Positions 32,450 through 43,274 of a stretch of DNA of 64,000 bases are shown piece by piece. This DNA comes from Diprion similis. Its lineage: Eukaryota; Arthropoda; Insecta; Hymenoptera; Diprionidae. Position 1 is the stretch's first letter. Every line of letters begins with the position of its first letter. The position numbers and the translations under genes were made by a program. The stretch lies in the NCBI RefSeq assembly GCF_021155765.1, contig NC_060112.1, forward strand, positions 16,988,001-17,052,000, read 5' to 3'. Under the pieces are notes generated by a model. The model did no database searches. It was not told where the DNA came from and was given only the letters and a program-made list of their open reading frames with translations.

Positions 32450-32648
32450 TTAATTCACACAATTAATGCAAAACTGAATTATCTTAATATTCGTATTATT
32501 TTATACAAACACTGATATGCCAAATTCGTCTTGCCAGGCCAACACGGCATGGCGTTATTTCCGGTGTGATTACGACTTCGTAGGTGGCCGCCAGGCGGCT
32601 GCCTACCAGAGACGTACATTTCAACCGCGATTCTCGAATCTCGATTAA

Positions 32649-32779
32649 GGGTGCATTCCGAAATTAGCTCCCAGAGCTGTCAATAATCTTTTATCTCTTT
32701 TGCGCTGCCAACTCGGTGTGTAGCTCTGTCTCTGTCTTAGAGAATTTTTTGCGCTTCCAGCTGATTTCGGAACGCACCC
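32649..32779. mobile_element. 131-bp MITE-like element, copy 1
   Basis: Starts GGGTGCATTCCGAAATTAGC. Its end, read on the other strand, is GGGTGCGTTCCGAAATCAGC, giving terminal inverted repeats of about 21 bp with two mismatches. No coding capacity. Copy 2 begins five bases after this copy ends, in the same orientation. Confidence 0.65.
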
Positions 32780-32783
32780 TAAA

Positions 32784-32914
32784 GGTGCATTCCGAAATTA
32801 GCTCCCAGAGCTGTCAATAACCTTTTATCTCTTTTTGCGCTGCCAACTATGTGTGTAGCTCTGTCTCTGTCCTAGGGAATTTTTTGCGCTGCCAGCTAGT
32901 TTCGGAACGCACCC
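32784..32914. mobile_element. 131-bp MITE-like element, copy 2
   Basis: Same length and orientation as copy 1 and very similar throughout, with a few substitutions and single-base indels (for example TCTTTTTGCGC against TCTTTTGCGC). The terminal inverted repeats are retained. The tandem arrangement could come from nested insertion or local duplication. Confidence 0.65.
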
Positions 32915-33058
32915 AGAATAAATACCTTTTGATAGAAAAATGGCTGTTTCTGTATTAGGGCAGACGCTTTTTTCGAAGAGTATGTCTTTTAGAAAGTATT
33001 CAGTCAAATTTTGTTTTGAAACATACGTATCTCACACCTTTTCTTTGCAGTGCTAAAT

Positions 33059-34095
33059 ATGGGTTGCCGCTTTCGAACGTCAAGGGTGTTATCACAGAAA
33101 TTAAGGAATTTAACAACTCAATCCCAACCTCAAATTGTAGAAAAAGAAGGTATGGATCCCTTAAAACAAATACTTGTAGTATCAATTTAACCTGACAGCA
33201 TGTCTAGTGGCTTAACACTTCAGATTTGGCTGAAAATTTCAAGTTTTGCTGGCCCGAATTTCTTCCTTCTCATCGTAAATGGCTACTTTTCAGTCATTGT
33301 GTAGGTTAAGAAAACATGTTTGCATTCTACTTACAGCGAGGTTTCCAAGTTTTCTAGACCTAACAACTTCACGAATGGGCCACAAAATTTGCCACACCAA
33401 TCTCTGTTCATCATTGACAGTTTTTTTTTCTTCTAGGATCAGATGTCTCGTCAATAGATCCATTAAAACATCCAGATTTCTTTGGAGTTCATAAACTGTT
33501 TACAGTTCAAGACTTATTCGAAGCAAGAGTACACTATGGTCATAAACTTGGTTCTTTAGACGATCGTATGCGTCCTTACCTGTTCGGGTCTCGCTTGGAC
33601 CATTTGATATTTGATCTCGATATAACAGCTGACCACCTTCGACGAGCCCTGAATTTCACTGCTCACATAGCATTTAATGGTGGTATAATTCTTTTTTTTT
33701 GTAGAAATGCGCAAAACGCACATATTGTTGAAAAAACTGCTAAAGAATGCAGGGAATATTCTCACACAAGATTTTGGAGGGGTGGAATATTTACAAACGC
33801 TGATAAACAGTTTGGCGAGGCGACACGCCTGCCTGATTTATGCATATTCCTGAATACTTTGAACAACATATTAAATCAACATACCGCTGTTCGAGATGCA
33901 GCTAAAATGAGTATCCCTACCGTAGGCATTGTCGATACAAATTGCAATCCAAACCTCATCACTTATCCTGTTCCTGGAAATGACGACACACCAGTTGCCA
34001 TTGAACTCTATTGCAAACTATTCAAAACTGCAATATTGCGTGGTAAAGCAGAACGGAAAAAAATGAATGCATCAAAAAAATTAAACAAAGGTTAA
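33059..34095 (+). CDS. mRpS2: Mitochondrial small-subunit ribosomal protein uS2m
   Basis: Component of the small subunit of the mitochondrial ribosome. Two coding exons, 33059-33149 and 33437-34095, joined within a glycine codon, give 249 residues. The N-terminus is basic and rich in Ser/Thr ([20 protein letters not shown]), as expected for a mitochondrial targeting sequence. The uS2 core is clear: [62 protein letters not shown], and [18 protein letters not shown] followed by [10 protein letters not shown]. The protein is shorter than human MRPS2 and ends in a Lys-rich tail. A consensus AATAAA follows 51 bases after the stop. It is head-to-head with SRP54. Confidence 0.95.
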
Positions 34096-34145
34096 CTTTA
34101 CCAATTTAAATATTTAAGATCACCATAGTATAATGTACAAAATTT

Positions 34146-34151
34146 AATAAA
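34146..34151 (+). terminator. Polyadenylation signal of mRpS2
   Basis: AATAAA 51 bases after the mRpS2 stop codon on the same strand. Confidence 0.6.
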
Positions 34152-34374
34152 CTGTCTCATAGTAACAACAATATCGAATAAATTCGGCAAATAAAATGGC
34201 TCTTCAGAAAGCATTTTTCTTCTACCCAATCAATATGACGACGTTGATCTAATACTCCCATGAAAGATTTCAGTATCGCTAAATGGGAAAAACAACTTAT
34301 TTCCTGGTATGAAAGCCAAGTTGTGAAAAGTGAGGATATTCGCAAAAGTCAAGAAGGATCCATAGCTGATGGAC

Positions 34375-34380
34375 TTTAAT
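34375..34380 (-). terminator. Polyadenylation signal of the DHRS7-like gene
   Basis: ATTAAA on the minus strand about 60 bases after the stop codon. The mRpS2 and DHRS7-like genes converge here, with only 343 bases between their stop codons. Confidence 0.5.
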
Positions 34381-34438
34381 GGCACTTCACTGTATTATGA
34401 CAAAATTAAAATTGTTTCTGGAACAATAGATATTATTT

Positions 34439-36914
34439 TCACTCTACTTTCAATACTTCTTTAGAGTCTCGCATGTTAAGAAACTTCTTCGATGATATAA
34501 ACTTGGGTAATCTAAATAGAAAAATGAAACATTATTACTGGCAAAATGTGGAGTGGTAATTAACGAATAATCTAAAATATACTTACAAGTTCATTATATT
34601 GGGATAGTAGGCGCAAATATATACAAGTATCATCATTTTAGGGTAAGCAACCCAAGCTTCATAAACTTCATTAGCCAATGCCACTGCAAATAACTTGGCA
34701 CAACGTCCGGCACTCATTTTTGCATCAGATACGGCTGTTTCTTCTCCAAGTTTCTGTAAAATTTAATTAATCATTAATCGGTCGTTTCCTGTCGCTAAAT
34801 CTCGATATTTACAATCTTATTAATAGGATTTTGAACCATATTATATGAATTGTAATGAATTTTCGAAATACGTCAGCCATACTTCTCCACTTTTCTCAGT
34901 AAAAGACTCCGCCAAAAAAGCTGTTTGGATCGGACCAGGGCAAAAAATCGTTATTTTGGTGTTCTGTCCAAAAGTTTCCAGCCTCAAAGCACCAAAGTAT
35001 CCCTGAAATTATTATGGGAAACTTAAATGAAATAGGCTGTAGAGTAAAATATAACAATATTATCAACTCTGTTAGGCAATATCAAGTGTATATCGAACTG
35101 AAATTACAGCCCAATATAATAAGTCACTCACATGAAGTGCATGTTTTGTTGCGGTATAGGTGGCAGAAAAAGGTACGCCCATAACACCTGCCAAACTTGA
35201 AGTCACTGCTATATGACCTTCACCTCTCTTTGAAAAGTATTTCATGGCTATGCGACTCAAGGAAATCGTTCCGAATACATTTAATTCAAACATTTGCCGA
35301 TCCACATCTATTTCTATATTTGCCCACAATGCTCTTTGTGATCTTCCTGCATTATTCACTAGAATGTCCAGCTGAATTGATAAACGCAAGGTGAATAAGG
35401 TGGTGCCTATTCAATTTTGGCATTGTCGTATACATTATAAATCCTTCCATTAGAAAACGAAATCGCGATAGTCAATTCATAGAAATCATGCCTCATTTTT
35501 GCGTTAAATGAAAATGTATCGAGTGGTTTTCTTCAGAATTGCACGTAGAATGAGGCTGTTATGCCTTTTTTGCGTTTGAGATACGTGGACTTGAATATTT
35601 CGAGATATATTCGATAGCATCAAAATCAACGGTAGCCCCCCCCCCCCCAAGGTCAATGTCAGTATTTATTGTTTGACTTTGTATCACGTCTGAACAGTAA
35701 ATTAATTTACAACTTCGAACTAAGCGAACTAACCAAGTCATATTTGGTGTAAATACGTTAAATATTTATAATTGGTGACCAAATGAAAATAATAGCGGCC
35801 TGTCAAATCAAAAATGAAAATCAATTATCCAAGTATAAAGAATCTATGGCTCAAAAGATGCATTTACTCAGGTTTTAAATGTGTGATAATCTGGAATAAA
35901 AGTTTATTCTCTATGATATAAGTCATGTAGATTGGTGTTACGTTACTTTGCCAAACTTGTTGATGACATGGTTAAACGCCTTTTCGTGTGTTTCGATAGC
36001 AACAACATCCAGCACTAGAACTTCCACATCATCCGCTGTCAACAACTTATTACCTGCAAAACATGAAATTGATAGTCTCTCAAACAAGACAAGTTCATAT
36101 TAAAAAATGAAATAATAAAAAATAACTCATTTTTCACTGCATTTGCAGTGATGATTTTTTTTAGAATACTTTTTCAAAAAACAAGTGAAAATCTTTTTAT
36201 CAGCATCAGTCATCATGCATGTTAACATTTGAATTCTGAAAATCATACTCGTAATTAAGGGGTGGGTAAGATGAAAGGACATCAGTTCTGAAGGTGAATT
36301 AACCTGACTTGAAATAAATGCGAAAGATCATTTATTTTAGAAAACAAAAATTATTGTTAACTAGTCAACTAATATTCTCTACCTGCCCTGACATTAAAAT
36401 CATTTGTGTTATCAAGTTACTAGGAATAGTTTCATTCAAGTTCTTAAATCCACATTATAACTATAATGAGAATAATTTTATACCTGCTAGACATCTTTCT
36501 TTGACCCTTAATAATTCACCTTCTCTCCGGGCTGATAATATCAACTTGCAGCCAGCAACTGCAAGGACATAGGCAAGATGTTCTCCTATTCCACTGGATG
36601 CACCTGTTATCCATACAACTTTGTTTCGTAGCGTATCTGCAGCCAGAGAAATATTTTATGATATTTAGACATTAATATTTTTTTGGGAACAACTACCATT
36701 TTCATTATCATTCTTATGTTGAATGCATTATATTCATGTACAAGTCACCACCAATAAAACGTGGCACACTAAATTATTTGATCATTTTCTTACCAATGGG
36801 TTTTCCATATTTTTCTTTATACGCCAAATGTAAATCACAATCCAAAAAAGGTTGTGCAATGAAATAAAAGAAATAGTAACCAGCAACTAACAAACCGATA
36901 AATTCTAAGATCAT
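34439..36914 (-). CDS. DHRS7: Dehydrogenase/reductase SDR family member 7-like
   Basis: Membrane-anchored classical short-chain dehydrogenase/reductase using NAD(P)(H), probably in the ER; its substrate cannot be read from sequence. Seven coding exons: 36794-36914, 36484-36636, 35947-36053, 35132-35371, 34883-35002, 34587-34753, 34439-34511, giving 326 residues (human DHRS7 339). Seen: N-terminal signal anchor [20 protein letters not shown], cofactor motif TGASSGIG at 51-58, NNAG at 133-136, catalytic Ser186 in TSSLAG, and YTATK with Tyr199 and Lys203. The [13 protein letters not shown] stretch is close to DHRS7. The frame upstream of the chosen start is open but has no ATG (it begins with GTG), so 36914 is the only in-frame ATG in this exon. 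Confidence 0.93.
35636..35648. repeat. C homopolymer
   Basis: Run of thirteen C within the DHRS7-like intron between the third and fourth coding exons. Confidence 0.85.
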
Positions 36915-37633
36915 TTCAAATGACGATCGGGTACTATTAATTATATGACCACAACGTGTATTAGTAGATGATGGCTCATCCACTGCTCTTCTGGATCTGT
37001 ACAGTCTGTACTGTGCCCAAAGCACATTCGCATTCGTAATTTCGTAGACTATTATTGAGGGGGAGGGGGGGCTTCTCAGTTGTAGAGATCAGTGGTTGCT
37101 ATCAAGTAATTACGGTAATAATTACATGGGAATAACACGTGAAGTGAATTTGGAATTGCTCCTAAATACACGCCTTTGTGCCCGAACACAAAAACTGATT
37201 ATAGTTAAAATTTTTAATATTTCCAATAAAAACCGAAAATTGTGAATTCACTAATTCTTCGTATTCTTCTATTTCTCACTCTCGACGCCCATTTGCTACT
37301 TGCTATTTGCATAGCTTTTGAATTTCCGTTTTAAAATGGCTGAAAAATTTAAATTAAATATATTACATATCCTCAGTCAATGCAGGTTCTAAGTACTTGA
37401 ATTATTGAATTTTTTATTGCGTCAAAATACCGAAGCCGTGGATCATGCGCATTATTTGTTGGATTTTTCCAACTACATACGTTTTATACCTCATGGACTC
37501 TGCTTACGGCTTAGGTTAGCGGCGTTTACGTTACGCTGGGCTCTTAACACAGCTCTTACGTAAGGCGCGTAAGGCCCGCAACTTCACAGTTCGCACCGTT
37601 CACACCGGACTCTGCCTGTCTCAAATCTTCAAA
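36915..37633. promoter_or_regulatory. Shared 5' region of the DHRS7-like and OSCP genes
   Basis: 719 bases separate two divergent start codons. The right third, about 37500-37640, is GC- and CpG-richer, as expected of a housekeeping promoter. The word AAAATGGCGGCC overlaps the OSCP start codon and resembles the YY1-type element CAAGATGGCGGC often found across start codons of nuclear genes for mitochondrial proteins; that reading is an inference. A G-rich run lies at about 37058-37070. Confidence 0.45.
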
Positions 37634-39126
37634 ATGGCGGCCAGCAGGATTAATATCATCGTAAGCGAACATTTATTAATCGATGTTGCGAACTAAGAAT
37701 AATATTACTTGTCCTTTTGATAATATAAAATATTTATTTCCCTTCGTAACGATTCTACATAGTAATGCAATTCGCCAAAAACATATTCATATCGACGTAA
37801 CTGTCTGCTCATCACGGGTGCCACATTCAATGTCGTCTGCAACCCCTGAAAATATTAACTCTTATTATAATGTTGTTTATTTCAATTGAGTTTTCAATAA
37901 CTATCGTTTCAGGCGAGGGCGTTTTCTTCCACTGCTGCGCAGCAGCAAATGGTCAAGGTAAGCTTTTCTATAAAATACATTTTTTATCCTTATTATGTAA
38001 CCCCAATCTCACTACACAAAATTATTCAAGTACAAACATTAAATTTTAATTACAACTTATCACAGTAGTATTTGTGTTTAATTTCTTGCCCCTCACAGTA
38101 AACTAAAGTATAAATTTCACTCATTCATTTTAATATTCGCCAGACTTATAGCAGCAATACTGTCATGCGAGGTGTAAAAACGTCAGCTACAAATTGTGCG
38201 AACTAAGTCAGTTGCAGAATTAATGAAAGAAAGAATACTTAGAATTTATCTATACGGCAAATCTGTTGGAAAATAAAGCAACACTGTGTGAAAAAAAATA
38301 CATATTAATTAAATTCATCTTTACACATAATTCTCTCAAACTTTAAGATTGTGACCTCTTGGAAGAATTGTTGTAACCGTTGTTTTCCATTTAAACAAAA
38401 ACAAAACAAAAAGAAAAAAATTAACCTGTAGCAGCTAAATATCTAAAACTTCATTCTTCGCAGCCACCAGTACAGGTGTTTGGACTGGATGGACGATATG
38501 CCACTGCACTCTTTTCTGCCGCCTCAAAGCAGAAGTCTTTGGATGCTGTGGAAAAGGACCTCCTGAAATTTCAGGTATGTTTAGACATTGTGTTTGATGT
38601 TCTTCTTTTTTCAACTATTGTCATTAAAGTGTTATTTCCACAAGACTAGTACTGATCACAAACTTCAAATGATTTACAGGGCCTGTTGAAGACAGATGTA
38701 AGACTGGCTGAGTTTGTAAAGGACCCTACTATCAAGCGTAGTGTTAAGGTCAATGCTCTGAAGGCTGTTGGTACTAAAGCTAGTCTAAACGAGGCGACCA
38801 CCAATTTGCTATCTCTACTTGCGGAGAATGGGCGTCTGAAGAACATTAATGGAGTTGTCAATGCCTTCAAAATTATCATGGCAGCAAACCGCGGAGAGGT
38901 AGTCTGCGAAGTTATCACTGCAAAACCATTGGATGCAGAGACCAAGAGCAAACTGGAATCCACTCTCAAAGGATTCCTCAAACCAGGACAGACCATTCTT
39001 CTTACAACTAAACTTGATCCATCAATTCTTGGAGGCATGGTTGTTTCTATTGGAGACAAATACGTCGACATGAGCGTTGCCAGCAAAGTTAAAAAATATT
39101 CTGACATCATCAAGGCTGCTGTGTAA
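37634..39126 (+). CDS. ATPsynO: ATP synthase subunit O, mitochondrial (OSCP)
   Basis: Oligomycin sensitivity-conferring protein of the mitochondrial F1Fo ATP synthase. It links the top of F1 to the peripheral stalk. Four coding exons, 37634-37660, 37913-37957, 38464-38574 and 38680-39126, give 209 residues (human 213). The first 25 or so residues ([19 protein letters not shown] and following) form a mitochondrial presequence. The mature part starts near [20 protein letters not shown], a hallmark of the family, and ends with [20 protein letters not shown] and [12 protein letters not shown]. Every exon ends on a codon boundary. AATAAA follows at 39210. It is head-to-head with the DHRS7-like gene and converges on MSL3. 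Confidence 0.97.
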
Positions 39127-39209
39127 TCATCTCCTAACCCTCTTTGGGCCATAAACCTCTTCTCTTTGTGTAGTTGAATACAACCATGTTGTACATTACC
39201 GTTAATCGC

Positions 39210-39215
39210 AATAAA
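39210..39215 (+). terminator. Polyadenylation signal of OSCP
   Basis: AATAAA 84 bases after the OSCP stop. Minus-strand AATAAA words for MSL3 lie at 39382-39387 and 39261-39266, so the 3' ends of the two convergent genes are very close and could overlap. Confidence 0.55.
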
Positions 39216-39445
39216 TGAAACAAGTTAACGATATGATAAACGGAGTGAGTGTTGATAAAATTTATTTTACGCCGGTTGATACATTAACAATAGTGAATAG
39301 TACCTCAAATTTTCCAATTAGAGTCACCATTGTACATACATGCTTCCGCTGCGCAGGTATATATTATATCGGAGGTCAGATTTTATTTTTTAAAAAGTTG
39401 TAAAAAATTAAAGTAAATTTACATTTTCCAAATTTTTTTGGGCTG

Positions 39446-42400
39446 CTATAAATTCACAATCTGTTGTAGGGGTAAATTCTCTGCTTGCGTGTAAAATTGT
39501 TCACCAAACCATTCTCGATGCATTTCTAGAAAACTGCAATTTTTAATGACTCATTGAAGGACCATTACAGACTAAATTATTGCTACATACCTACATCTTT
39601 ATTACAAATGTATACACTTGCCTTAAAAACATGTCCAAGTGCTTCAAAAGTGTCTTCAATTTTTTTTCAGGCATGTCCACAGCTTGTAATAAGTCAGGCA
39701 GTTTTACTGAAATGAAACAAATTAAATATGTTGAGTATTACTATTTTACACTCAATTTGGCGCAAAGCATTATAGATACGTACCAAAAAGCCTTGTCAGA
39801 TGAATTGCACCATAATACATAGATGGAGCCAAAGGACTTTGACGCTTTTCAGACTCAGGTACTAAACGCCAAGCATTTGACTGTTGAAGTAAAGCACCAA
39901 TTTGAGCTGACGGAATGATTGGTAGTCTTAAGGGTAAGCCTCGAGGACTAGAACATCGTGAGCTTGTACTAGCTATGCTGGAGTGAGAAAAGAATTTTTA
40001 TTCATTATCTGATCAATTCTGTTGTCAAAGAGAAATGGGTTATTTAAACAATATGCAGTTCTTTATGAACCCGACTATTGCATTGAATATCATACATAGT
40101 TAGCTTTGGTAGTGGCAAAGAAAAATTAACTACAGTACCTTGACAGATTGCCTGGTTCTTGTTTAACTTCATCATAGGAGCGAAGTTGTCTTCCCTCATC
40201 CATAGAGCTCACTCTACAGGATCGCAATCTACGCTTAGACTCGACAGGCGGTTTAGGTGACAAGTTTTCTAGTTCAGACTCATGCTCTCTGAATGGTGGT
40301 AAGTGAGCAAATTCTGTATCTTCAAGTTCTTCTTTAATTGTGACATGCTGCTCTGAATTACTGGAAGACAAAGTAAACTACTAGTCAAGTAATAGATATT
40401 AATATCTGATGTGAGTGAGCCAGAAGTTACCAAAAAAATTGCAATCAATGTGAATCACCGTATGGAAACTGTAGATGTAAATTTACAAACACATACGTAC
40501 TCAAAGGACTCTTCTTTAAGAGAAGGTGCAAGATCAACGTATTGAAAGGATGATCGAAAGCTTTCGTACTGTTCCTTTTCTTCTCTGTACAACAGAAGGT
40601 CAGCTAACGTGAAGTCAAAGTAAATCCTCAATCCATCCGCAACTTCTCTACATATATTAACATCGTTAACAGTTTTCTCGATGGTATGATTTGATTTGTT
40701 TCGTTGGGGTTTATCGGAAATATTTGTTAACTGGGTAGTTGTAAAGTGTTGCACCCATGTTTCCAAAATATTTAATACTGTTGGCTGAGCTGGTAGTACA
40801 GCAGTCTAAAAAACATATGCAGATTTAACCAAAGCAGTACAGCCAAATAAAATCGTTAAATTACCAATGATCAATGAAATTTGATACAATTTCAACAGCT
40901 AAGCTGTATACAAGAGATACCTTATTTTTACGAGTTATGAGATCATGATCTTGTTCTAATAAGCGTTTCAATGTGGCACCAATGTCAAGATCTATTCCTG
41001 GTCGATGACTTCCACCAGAATGACTTCCACCCCCACTTTCATCGCCTCCGCTACTGTCATCACCATACTCCGAACTACTTTCTGTATCTTCCTCTGTGGC
41101 AGCCTCCTATCAGCAAAGAAACAGAGTAATTATAATTGTAACTTGAATAACTCGTAATGTGGAGCTCCATGTTCTAGGTGGGTAAGGCTAACATAGAGTC
41201 AATAAAAATTGTAAGTGGATTTAAACTGACGATTAATTTTAATAAGAAACAGTTAAAATTTTGAGCATTGTATGAGCAGCGGGTGAACGTGACGAATAAT
41301 GTAATCCAAGTCATACCTCGGTATCGTAATCATCGTGTTGACCAGAACTGCCATCTTCGGAAGAGCCGGTAGTTGCTGATGTAGCACGGCTACCGCCACT
41401 TCTGGCCCTGCGCCCAGGCTCCGGACCTGATCCTGCAGAACGTTCGGACAGTTTGTGGCTGCGTTTTTTCCGTTCTCTTCGGTACAGATATGCACCTCTT
41501 GGAAACACAAGTTATTAGTCAAATAGAAGCCAAGTACATTGAAAATTTTATTTGTCTATTCCAAAAAATGATTTTATTTTATTCACATTTAAAGCTATAC
41601 ACCAGATGATTAGATCAGGTCATTTTGATATTGCTTATAGTTAACTCCTACTAAAAGGTGATAAGTTTTTGCTGCACTTTTTTTGGTAACAAATTTATTA
41701 ACTTTGTTCTCACAATTGAAGTTGGGCCTTCTGAGCAAGGTCTCTCTGTAACTGGCGATTTTCTTCCGTATCCTTTAAAACATATTCTTCTGTGACACAT
41801 CGATCCCATGACGAGTTCCATCCCTATTTTAAGAATAACTTATCAATATACACACTCCAATATATAGGTAATTGATTTTGAAAAAGAAGTCTTTGTTTCA
41901 CTTATGAATCTTGAACACCTGCTGTACTCAATCTTTTCAGTTAGATGAAATTGAGTAATAGCGAGTCAGTAATTACATCTATTTAAAGATGTATTTTTTC
42001 ATTACCTGAAAATGTACCAGATATTCTACTGCTTTGCGACCTCGTTGATCCTTATTGACGATCACATCTAAAACCTGGATAAATTTTTTTTTATTAAAAG
42101 TAATTGCTTTTAATAGGTCATTAGGATTAAAAAAGTAATATATCAACTCCAGATTAACAATTTAACAGTATTGTTTATAATGTCACGTGTAATTAGATTA
42201 TCGAATTCTGAATATCTCTCAAATACTAAACACTGCGTTAGAATAATTCAAACCTGGCAATCCAAGTATACTAACAATCATCAGAACTCAAAATAGATTG
42301 ATGCATACAATGGGAGATTATCGTTCGTGCATTGCTATCATAAATGAACAAATACTTGATGCAGGTACAGCACTGTCCCAAAGTGAAGGTAGTAAGACCG

Positions 42401-42668
42401 GGATAAAACACTTGTCAACTTATTATTCACCCTGCTGATTTTCAATGTAAAATATTGTCACCCTGCTCTGAACAGAGGTTGTGCCTTGAGCAGAACGACA
42501 AAACTTTCGTGCATTTCTTTTTTCCATTCAAAGTAGGACATGAAAAATAATTTTATCTACCGATACCTTCGAGTCGTACAGCACTTTAGCTTTTGTTGGA
42601 TCTGGTTCATAACACAATACTTTTTCACCGTCAGAAAATTTGAATTTAGGACCTCTCGTTGACACCAT
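39446..42668 (-). CDS. MSL3: MSL3-like chromodomain and MRG-domain protein
   Basis: Chromatin reader related to male-specific lethal 3, the MSL acetyltransferase complex subunit that recognises methylated H3K36 through its chromodomain. Ten coding exons: 42567-42668, 42006-42074, 41714-41823, 41317-41497, 40921-41106, 40501-40805, 40139-40360, 39784-39977, 39622-39706, 39446-39533; 513 residues (human MSL3 521). Seen: chromo barrel at about 8-86 with [20 protein letters not shown] and [15 protein letters not shown]; acidic Ser/Gly-rich linker at about 110-200; first MRG part with [12 protein letters not shown] and [20 protein letters not shown]; insertion at about 320-420; second MRG part with [18 protein letters not shown] and [14 protein letters not shown]. 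The [20 protein letters not shown] stretch fits MSL3 better than MRG15. The last intron has a GC donor. Confidence 0.93.
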
Positions 42669-43274
42669 CGTCGACTCACAGTGCGAATTGAAGCGTCCGA
42701 GGTTCTCAATTTTCCTTTGACGCTGAATATCAGTGATTCCCATTCTTTTACATTCGCCTGAATTTTCGGTGAAGGATAAGAGCATGTGATTATTTCACTC
42801 AACTACACCAGTCGATTCCAGGTGTCGTATGCACCGAAAAGCCACCACCTGCGAAAATTTAAAGCGTCTTTCAGAACAGTTTGTATTCACGCAAAGGTTA
42901 GAGCAACGGTTGATGTCAACTTACAATCCGTCAGAAGCACTTTCTAAATAAATTAAGAGCTTCGGGAGAGCCAAGGAACGATACTGGTGTTTCCGAATTC
43001 CTTCTATTATATTGTTGCGTTGTTGTTTACTGATCTAAGTTGTTTACATTCTGGGTTTTCGTCACGCGAGACGCCTGGCGGAGAGCCAAGGTACTGTAGT
43101 AAAGTAATCACAGAGCTTTACATACTTTATCTTACATTTCTAATACCGTGGTTAAGGATTTAGATAGAGGGTGACAGGGTGTAAATCTTGTGTAAATTAT
43201 CATGTAAATCAATTCTTGTGGAATGTAAAAATGCAAAGATGCATTACTGTCTATGTAGCTGAACGAATTTTAAA
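42669..43274. promoter_or_regulatory. Shared 5' region of MSL3 and TEX261
   Basis: 606 bases between divergent start codons, presumably containing both promoters and 5' untranslated regions. I saw no TATA box. A CpG-containing stretch lies at about 43060-43085. Confidence 0.45.

Noticed and set aside
36915-37025. N-terminal extension of the DHRS7-like protein
   Set aside because: It starts with GTG and has no ATG; the signal anchor follows directly after the ATG at 36914, as expected for the family.
39580-39822. 80-codon plus-strand frame between OSCP and MSL3
   Set aside because: It lies antisense over MSL3 exons 8-9 and is a shadow of the real gene.
39446-42668. Assignment as MRG15 rather than MSL3
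   Set aside because: The chromodomain [20 protein letters not shown], the acidic Ser/Gly linker and the insertion splitting the MRG domain fit MSL3 better. MRG15 is shorter and lacks that insertion.
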